Source of the DNA: JANMOK01 sp031415055
GTDB taxonomy: Bacteria; Pseudomonadota; Alphaproteobacteria; Rhodobacterales; Rhodobacteraceae
Length of the DNA: 64,000 bases
Direction: 5' to 3'
NCBI GenBank assembly: GCA_031415055.1
Contig: JANOQZ010000001.1
Coordinates: forward strand, 1-64,000
Part shown: positions 58,933 through 64,000 of the stretch, piece by piece
How positions within the stretch are numbered: the stretch's first letter is position 1
Layout: the number at the start of each line of letters is the position of its first letter
Made by a program: the position numbers and the translations under genes
Notes under the pieces: generated by a model
What the model was told of the DNA's origin: nothing
Database searches by the model: none
What the model saw: only the letters and a program-made list of their open reading frames with translations

Positions 58933-60428
58933 CCGAATTCCCCGACCTCTCGCTCTTTGAGGCGGCTGCCGCGCTGCGTTCGGGTGCCATGACCTCACGC
59001 GCGCTGGTGCAGGCCGTGCTGGACCGCATCACCGCCCGAAAGTTTCTGGACGCCTTCACCCATGTCGCCGCCGATGCGCTGGCGCAGGCCGACGCCGCCG
59101 ATGCGATGCTGGCGGCAGGCCACGATCCTGGCCCGTTCTGCGGGCTACCCGTGGCGGTCAAGGACATGACCGATGTGGCCGGCCAGCCCGCCACCAGCGG
59201 ATCGGCGGTTCTGGCGGGCAGGATTGCGGATCAGGACGCTGCTGCTGTCGCCCGGCTTCGGGCGCAAGGCGCCGTTCTGATCGGCAAGACCGCCACCTAC
59301 GAATTCGGCATGGTCGGCCCCGACCTGAACCTGCCCGACCCTCCTGCTCGCAACCCGTGGAACCTGGCCCACACCACCGGCGGCTCCTCCTCGGGGTCGG
59401 CGGTCGCGGTGGGAGGAGGGCTGGTACGGCTGGCGCTTGGCACCGACAGCGGCGGCTCGATCCGTGCGCCCGCCGCCTATTGCGGCTGTGTCGGGCTGAA
59501 GCCCAGCTATGACCGTGTGGCCCGCGCCGGATCGTTTCTGCTGTCGCCTGCGCTTGACCATACCGGCCCCCTCGCAGCGACCGTGGCCGAGGCCGCGCTT
59601 GCGCTGGACGCAATCACCGATGGCCCCGACTGGCGGCCTGCCTCCGCAGCCATCGGCCGGGGCGTTGCGGGCCTGACCATTGGCTTTGCGCGCGACTGGT
59701 ACGCCACCGACCCCCAAGCGCATCCTGCCCTGATCGCAGCTCTCGACGACGCCGCCGCCACCCTGTCGCTGCATGGTGCCCGCATCACCCTGATCGACCT
59801 GCCCGAATATGCTCCGTATGAGGCTGCAGCCTCGGTCATCATGCACGCCGAGGCGTTGGCCGGGCACCGCGATCTAATCGCGACACGGGCCTCCGCCTAT
59901 GGTCGCCCTACCCTGCAATGCCTCGCTTTCGGTGCCGCCATTTCTGATGCCGACCTGACCCTCGCCCGCAGCGCCGTGGCGCCCCTGACCGCCGCAATGC
60001 TGGCCGCGATGGACGGGGTGGACCTGATCCTGACCGCCACCACCCTGACCCCCGCCTTGCCCTTTTCCGCCTTCGACGGCGAGAAAGCCGTCTGGACCCC
60101 CATGCGCACGATCGCCTTCAACCTGACCGGCCAACCGGCCATTTCCTTTCCCGTAGGCTTCGCAAACGGCCTGCCGCTTGGCGCACAACTCATTGGCCGC
60201 ATCGGCGACGACGACCTGGTTTGCGCCGCCGGTCACGCCTTTGATCGGGCAACCGACCACTCCGCCCAACGCCCGCCCGTACAAGCTAGCGCATCTGCAT
60301 CCGATCCAGCCGAAGCTGCGCCGCACGGCGGTGCCCTTCCAACCCCTCACTCGCCGCCTGCCGCGCAGCGGGCGGGCCCACCGCCTGCACCCCCTTCGGT
60401 TCCAGCCATTGATGGGTCGCGATCTTGA
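58929..60428 (+). CDS. Amidase signature-family hydrolase
   Basis: A 499-residue amidase with the Ser-cisSer-Lys triad: Lys78 in PVAVKDMTDV, the serine loop TTGGSSSGSAVAVG and the nucleophile in GTDSGGSIRAPAAYCG (Ser177). Similar enzymes hydrolyse amides or act as amidotransferase-like subunits. The protein should end near RPPV (residue 451). The last 48 residues are low in complexity and antisense to the convergent hisD-like gene, so the native stop seems lost. The overlap is 143 bases. It is coupled to the mini-gene before it. Confidence 0.88.
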   Translation: MTEFPDLSLFEAAAALRSGAMTSRALVQAVLDRITARKFLDAFTHVAADALAQADAADAMLAAGHDPGPFCGLPVAVKDMTDVAGQPATSGSAVLAGRIADQDAAAVARLRAQGAVLIGKTATYEFGMVGPDLNLPDPPARNPWNLAHTTGGSSSGSAVAVGGGLVRLALGTDSGGSIRAPAAYCGCVGLKPSYDRVARAGSFLLSPALDHTGPLAATVAEAALALDAITDGPDWRPASAAIGRGVAGLTIGFARDWYATDPQAHPALIAALDDAAATLSLHGARITLIDLPEYAPYEAAASVIMHAEALAGHRDLIATRASAYGRPTLQCLAFGAAISDADLTLARSAVAPLTAAMLAAMDGVDLILTATTLTPALPFSAFDGEKAVWTPMRTIAFNLTGQPAISFPVGFANGLPLGAQLIGRIGDDDLVCAAGHAFDRATDHSAQRPPVQASASASDPAEAAPHGGALPTPHSPPAAQRAGPPPAPPSVPAIDGSRS

Positions 60429-61581
60429 CATAGGACCCCACCCACAACCCGCCGGTATAGCGCCCCGCCGCCATGGTCGGCAGCGTGTGGTTGGTGCCCG
60501 AACACTTGTCGGAATACACGACCGAAGCCAATTCCCCGATGAACAGCGAGCCATAATTCCGCAACCGCGTGGCCATCTCATGCGGGTCCTTGGTATGCAC
60601 CTGCAAATGTTCCGCCGCGATGAAATCGGAATAGGCAATCATCGCCACCTCATCCTCACAAACCGCGATCTCACCATAATCGGCCCAAGCCGGGGCGGCG
60701 ACATAGGCCGTGGACAGGGTTTTCAACTGTTTCTCAACTTCAACCAACACGGCTTCGGCCAACGGCCGGTGCGTGGTGATCAAGCCAACCCGCGTGCGCA
60801 CATCATGTTCCGCCTGCGCCAGCAGGTCGGTGGCAATCATCTCGGCATCGCCCGTTTGATCAGCCAGAGTGTAAATCTCCGACGGTCCGGCCAATTGATC
60901 TATCCCCACCGACCCGAAAACCTGCCGCTTGGCCTCGTTGACGAAGGCATTGCCCGGCCCCATGATCTTCATCACCGCAGGCACGGTTTCGGTGCCGTAC
61001 GCCATGGCGGCAATCGCCTGCGCGCCGCCGATTCGGAAGATCTGGTCCGCCCCCGACAGATGACTACCCGCGACCATGGCCTCGTGCGCATTGGGTGGCA
61101 GGCAGGCGATCACCTTCGACACCCCCGCCACCTTGGCCGGAACGATGGTCATGATCGGAGCCGAGAGCAACGGGTAACGGCCACCCGGAACATAACAGCC
61201 CACCCGGTCGATCGGAATCACCCGATGCCCCATGAACACGCCCGGCAAGGGTTCAATGTCCAGAGGCAGGATCGTCGCCAACTGCGCCTGTGCAAAACGG
61301 CGGACATTGGTGATGGCAAACTCGGTGTCCTTGCGGGTCTGCGGATCAAGGGCGGCTACGGCAGCCTCACGCTCGGCTTGGGTGACCTCGAACACCTGCA
61401 GGTCCGTCTTGTCGAACTGGGCCGAATATTCCCGCACCGCAATATCACCCCGCGCCTTCACATCGGCGAGGATCTTGGCCACTAGGTCGGACACCGGCTT
61501 GTTATCCGCACCTGCATTGCGGGTCGGGGCCTTGACCCAAGTTACCTTGTCGGTGGGATAGGGTCCTGGCAAATTGGACAT
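60286..61581 (-). CDS. Histidinol-dehydrogenase-like NAD-dependent alcohol oxidoreductase 1
   Basis: A 431-residue HisD-fold enzyme, outside any his operon. HisD residues are present: Gln and zinc His in LLAQAEHDVRTRVG, catalytic Glu-His in AAEHLQVHTKDP, zinc Asp in VVYSDKCSGTNHTLPTMAAGRYTGGLWVG and late zinc His in EGLEGHRRAAQLRL. The C-terminus (THQWLEPKGVQAVGPPAARQAASEGLEGHRRAA) is typical of HisD-like proteins used in catabolism, such as sulfopropanediol dehydrogenase HpsN. It probably oxidises a primary alcohol to an acid in two steps. The ATG at 61581 has GGAG upstream. Confidence 0.85.
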   Translation of the reverse strand: MSNLPGPYPTDKVTWVKAPTRNAGADNKPVSDLVAKILADVKARGDIAVREYSAQFDKTDLQVFEVTQAEREAAVAALDPQTRKDTEFAITNVRRFAQAQLATILPLDIEPLPGVFMGHRVIPIDRVGCYVPGGRYPLLSAPIMTIVPAKVAGVSKVIACLPPNAHEAMVAGSHLSGADQIFRIGGAQAIAAMAYGTETVPAVMKIMGPGNAFVNEAKRQVFGSVGIDQLAGPSEIYTLADQTGDAEMIATDLLAQAEHDVRTRVGLITTHRPLAEAVLVEVEKQLKTLSTAYVAAPAWADYGEIAVCEDEVAMIAYSDFIAAEHLQVHTKDPHEMATRLRNYGSLFIGELASVVYSDKCSGTNHTLPTMAAGRYTGGLWVGSYVKIATHQWLEPKGVQAVGPPAARQAASEGLEGHRRAAQLRLDRMQMR

Positions 61582-61639
61582 CGGAAGCTCCATTCCGGCC
61601 TGTGGGCAGGCACGACTATGATCCCCTTTGTAGCGCGGC

Positions 61640-61655
61640 CTGCATACGAATGCAA
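61640..61655. promoter_or_regulatory. LacI-type operator in the hisD-like divergent promoter (left)
   Basis: CTGCATACGAATGCAA, a palindrome centred on CG (TGCATA-CG-AATGCA), 59 bases upstream of the leftward hisD-like start. It belongs to the set at 51852, 51868, 53246 and 61812. Confidence 0.65.
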
Positions 61656-61811
61656 AGACAAGTTTATGGTCGGATTTGCTCGAGGCGAGTCAGACAGAAT
61701 TATTCACAGGAAACAAGGCGATTGCTGCGGTTGTCGCACACGAGCACACAGAAATTTTGCCTGATCGGGAACAAGTCTCTTGCCATGCCCCTGATCGTTG
61801 CCCTATCCAAG

Positions 61812-61827
61812 TTGCAAACGTATTCAA
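61812..61827. promoter_or_regulatory. LacI-type operator before the rightward hisD-like gene
   Basis: TTGCAAACGTATTCAA, a 16-base near palindrome centred on CG, ending 14 bases before the ATG at 61841. Repressor here would block a transcript start or elongation of the rightward gene. The 259-base region 61582-61840 contains the divergent promoters. Confidence 0.65.
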
Positions 61828-61840
61828 GCCGGGGAACAAG

Positions 61841-63151
61841 ATGTCGGTGACTTGGCTGAAACGCAGCAAGCCGCAGGCCGAGCGGGCCGCCGATGATGCG
61901 AAGGTTCGGGCGACGGTCGAATCCGTTCTAAAAGATATCGAGACGCGCGGCGATGCCGCTGTGCGCGATCTGTCGGTGAAATTTGACCACTACAACCCGC
62001 CCGCTTTTCGGCTGACCGCTTCGGAAATTGCGGCATCGGTGCAAAAGGTCGCCGCCCGCGACATGGTGGATATCCGTTTCGCTCAGACCCAGATTCGCCG
62101 TTTTGCGCAGGCGCAGCGGGCCTCAATGACCGATATCGAGGTGGAAACGCTGCCCGGCGTGATCCTTGGTCACAAGAACATCCCGGTGCAATCGGTCGGC
62201 TGCTATGTGCCGGGCGGCAAGTTCCCCATGGTGGCGTCGGCCCACATGTCGGTGTTGACGGCTTCAGTCGCGGGTGTGCCGCGCATCGTCGCCGCAGCAC
62301 CTCCGGTCAATGGTGCCCCGCATCCCGCGATTGTCGCCGCCATGCACATGGGTGGCGCGCATGAAATCTACGTTCTGGGCGGCATGCAGGCTGTAGGGGC
62401 GATGGCGCTTGGGACCGAAACCATCAAGCCCGTCGATATGCTCGTCGGCCCCGGCAATGCCTTTGTGGCCGAGGCCAAACGCCAGCTTTATGGCCGCGTC
62501 GGTATCGACCTGTTCGCGGGGCCAACCGAAACCCTGCTGATAGCCGACGACACAGTGGATGCCGAACTATGCGCCACCGACCTGCTGGGTCAAGCCGAAC
62601 ACGGCTACAATTCCCCCGCTGTACTGTTGACAAATTCGCGCAAGCTGGCCGAAGCGACCCTTTTAGAAATCGGTCGCTTGCTGAAAATCCTACCCACCGC
62701 CGCCACGGCTTTGGTGTCTTGGGCAGACTACGGCGAGATGATCCTGTGTGATACTTATGACGAGATGCTGACGGTCGCCAACGACATGGCTTTTGAACAT
62801 GTGCAGGTGATGACCGACCGCGACCATTGGTTCTTGGAAAACATGCATTCCTACGGCGCGCTTTTCCTTGGTCCCCGCACCAACGTGGCCAATGGCGACA
62901 AAGTGATCGGCACCAATCACACGTTGCCCACCAAAAAGGCCGGGCGCTATACCGGCGGACTTTGGGTCGGAAAGTTCCTAAAAACGCACAGCTATCAACG
63001 AATCGTGACGGATGAGGCGGCTGCGATGATTGGCGAATATGGTTCGCGCCTAAGCATGCTCGAGGGCTTCGTCGGCCATGCCGAACAATGCAACATCCGG
63101 GTGCGCCGCTATGGCCACCGCAACGTTCCCTACGGCGCGGGGGCGGAATAA
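61841..63151 (+). CDS. Histidinol-dehydrogenase-like NAD-dependent alcohol oxidoreductase 2
   Basis: A 436-residue second HisD-fold paralogue: GQAEHGYNSPAV (Gln, zinc His), FEHVQVMTDRD (Glu-His), NGDKVIGTNHTLPTKKAGRYTGGLWVG (zinc Asp) and EGFVGHAEQCNIRVRRYG (zinc His). Phosphate-binding residues for histidinol phosphate are not needed in this family. It shares about a third of positions by eye with the leftward copy and is similar to HpsN-like enzymes. The ATG at 61841 has GGGGAA upstream; the open frame further back (to 61676) is the promoter region. It ends 3 bases before the convergent VapC gene. Confidence 0.86.
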   Translation: MSVTWLKRSKPQAERAADDAKVRATVESVLKDIETRGDAAVRDLSVKFDHYNPPAFRLTASEIAASVQKVAARDMVDIRFAQTQIRRFAQAQRASMTDIEVETLPGVILGHKNIPVQSVGCYVPGGKFPMVASAHMSVLTASVAGVPRIVAAAPPVNGAPHPAIVAAMHMGGAHEIYVLGGMQAVGAMALGTETIKPVDMLVGPGNAFVAEAKRQLYGRVGIDLFAGPTETLLIADDTVDAELCATDLLGQAEHGYNSPAVLLTNSRKLAEATLLEIGRLLKILPTAATALVSWADYGEMILCDTYDEMLTVANDMAFEHVQVMTDRDHWFLENMHSYGALFLGPRTNVANGDKVIGTNHTLPTKKAGRYTGGLWVGKFLKTHSYQRIVTDEAAAMIGEYGSRLSMLEGFVGHAEQCNIRVRRYGHRNVPYGAGAE

Positions 63152-63154
63152 ATG

Positions 63155-63541
63155 TTAGACCACCCGAACAGGATTGCCGTACGTGCCAAGTGTCTTGTCG
63201 ACCGTAAGCAACGTCATGCCCTCAACCTGCGCCTGCGCTACCAGCAGTCGGTCAAACGGATCGCCGTGGATCAATGGCAGGTCAACGACGGCAATTGTAT
63301 GGTGCGCGAAGATGGGCAACTCCTCCCAATCCGCGCCAAGCAGGGCTTCGCGGAAAGTGTCGGGCGCGATCGGAATGTCGCCGCGACGAAGGCTATGCTT
63401 GATCGCAACCTCCCAAACGGACAGCACACTGAACACAATCTCCGCCGCAGGGTCGGTAATGGCAGCCCGCGCGGCACGCGACAGACGTGGGCTTCCCATG
63501 GCCGCCCAGATCAAAAGCTGCGTATCGAGCAACAGTCTCAA
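63155..63541 (-). CDS. VapC-family PIN-domain toxin
   Basis: A 128-residue PIN-domain RNase. Acidic residues appear in LLLDTQLLIWAAMG (Asp), FSVLSVWEVAIKHSL (Glu), HGDPFDRLLVAQAQVEG (Asp) and TVDKTLGTYG (Asp). It follows its antitoxin with a 4-base overlap. The family usually cleaves tRNA or rRNA. It is intact, unlike the VapC remnant at 49757. Confidence 0.92.
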   Translation of the reverse strand: MRLLLDTQLLIWAAMGSPRLSRAARAAITDPAAEIVFSVLSVWEVAIKHSLRRGDIPIAPDTFREALLGADWEELPIFAHHTIAVVDLPLIHGDPFDRLLVAQAQVEGMTLLTVDKTLGTYGNPVRVV

Positions 63542-63825
63542 GCGGTGCCCTCTTTCGACTCGTCCGGGAAGATGCGGCTGTTCTCAAAAGATTCAGCAAT
63601 TTCTTTGTCAAGTTCGCGAAAGACCTCGTCAAAGTTGTCCGGCAGGTTGAACACACCTTTCATGAACCCAATCCGCTTGGATGCATCGACTGTGATCGGC
63701 TCGATGGAAACCACCCGCACCATCGGCTTGCCCGCCTTGGCAATAATGAAGCCCTCGCCGCGCGCCGCCTCTTCGACCAGCCGCGACAAATGGGTCTTTG
63801 CCTCGTGTATGTTGATCGACCGCAT
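63538..63825 (-). CDS. Phd/YefM-family antitoxin
   Basis: A 95-residue antitoxin for the VapC that follows. RSINIHEAKTHLSRLVEEAARGEGFIIAKAGKPMVRVVSIEP is the Phd/YefM DNA-binding fold; the C-terminal half binds toxin. The ATG at 63825 has AGGGAG 7 bases upstream; the longer frame starting at 63882 is not used. A pair of repeats lies just upstream. Confidence 0.9.
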   Translation of the reverse strand: MRSINIHEAKTHLSRLVEEAARGEGFIIAKAGKPMVRVVSIEPITVDASKRIGFMKGVFNLPDNFDEVFRELDKEIAESFENSRIFPDESKEGTA

Positions 63826-63838
63826 CGGTGCACTCCCT

Positions 63839-63863
63839 GAACTTAGTTCACTGAACTTAGTCC
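63839..63863. promoter_or_regulatory. Repeated operator of the VapC/Phd module
   Basis: GAACTTAGTTC (63839-63849, itself a palindrome) is followed 14 bases later by GAACTTAGTCC (63853-63863). The spacing and position 13 bases before the antitoxin start suggest antitoxin binding sites. The divergent SDR gene begins 23 bases beyond. Confidence 0.6.
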
Positions 63864-63885
63864 ACTCCTGCCAGACTTTCAACCC

Positions 63886-64000
63886 ATGATCCTGCCACGC
63901 ACCCCATCCTTTCGCCTCGACGGCCGCCGTGCATTGGTGGCGGGGGCGTCCTCGGGCATCGGGCTGGCCTGTGCGGTGGCGCTGGCCGAACAGGGGGCCG
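63886..64000 (+). CDS. SDR-family oxidoreductase, N-terminus only (cut by window end)
   Basis: The last 115 bases encode the start of a short-chain dehydrogenase: FRLDGRRALVAGASSGIGLA with the NAD(P) motif GASSGIG, then CAVALAEQGA. The rest lies outside. It runs rightward from the promoter region shared with the VapC/Phd module. It may belong to the catabolic locus with the hisD-like genes. Confidence 0.88.
   Translation, partial: MILPRTPSFRLDGRRALVAGASSGIGLACAVALAEQGA

Noticed and set aside
1..64000. CRISPR arrays, insertion sequences, prophage genes and rRNA
   Set aside because: I saw no regularly spaced repeats, transposase or integrase motifs, phage structural genes or rRNA sequence.

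Overview
The window is chromosomal DNA from an alphaproteobacterium of the order Rhodobacterales (Roseobacter/Rhodobacteraceae type; genus not resolved). The evidence is gene content and order: a bamE-like gene, a YceD (DUF177) gene, rpmF, plsX, fabH, ihfA, a MerR-type regulator and tRNA-Pro in a row, the long two-domain form of Dcd, a DUF6280 gene, an FrcBCAK-type sugar transporter, and proteins that read like Rhodobacteraceae homologues. Base composition is GC-rich except in toxin-antitoxin and restriction regions. No phage, IS element, CRISPR array or rRNA was seen.

Layout. 1-9.9 kb: pyrC (cut by the window edge, with its first 71 bases inverted), pyrE, gcdH, ndh, olsB, msrB, then the envelope/lipid cluster bamE, yceD, rpmF, plsX, fabH, ihfA, merR and a tRNA-Pro(GGG). 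10-13.4 kb: dcd, a RelE/Phd module, cytochrome b561, a candidate structured RNA, a small membrane protein and DUF6280. 13.4-18.4 kb: a fructose-family ABC locus, ROK repressor frcR divergent from frcBCAK. 18.4-31.6 kb: mostly housekeeping (ispE, a TPR lipoprotein-like protein, ETF-ubiquinone oxidoreductase, greA, moaE, moaD, pgsA, uvrC, an SDR, sppA, a CoA-transferase) plus a HigBA module. 31.6-39 kb: an aldo/keto reductase, a two-gene restriction-modification system (BglII-like nuclease and MT-A70 methylase), an EF-G-like GTPase, DUF2237, two YeeE halves and a BaiN-like flavoprotein.

39-49.7 kb is a divergent sugar-catabolism island. Leftward run a natural ATPase-permease fusion, a second permease and two TIM-barrel epimerases. 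Rightward run a LacI-type protein without its DNA-binding domain, a Gfo/Idh/MocA oxidoreductase, a TIM-barrel isomerase, an alpha/beta hydrolase, an Rpe/AlsE-type epimerase and a ROK kinase. No substrate-binding protein is present, and only 12 bases separate the fusion gene from the decapitated regulator, which suggests a deletion. 49.7-51.9 kb is a gene graveyard holding fragments of a VapC toxin, an RbsC-type permease and an NAD-dependent epimerase around an intact VOC-family gene.

52-64 kb is a second accessory catabolic locus: a double SnoaL-like protein, a complete CUT1 ABC transporter, a LacI repressor, a 50-residue mini-protein, an amidase, two divergent histidinol-dehydrogenase paralogues, a VapC/Phd module and the start of an SDR. 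Five copies of a palindrome near TTGCATACGNATGCAA lie upstream of the SnoaL gene, the binding-protein gene and both hisD paralogues, so these units probably form one LacI-controlled regulon whose substrate is unknown. This is the best candidate for an undescribed system in the window.
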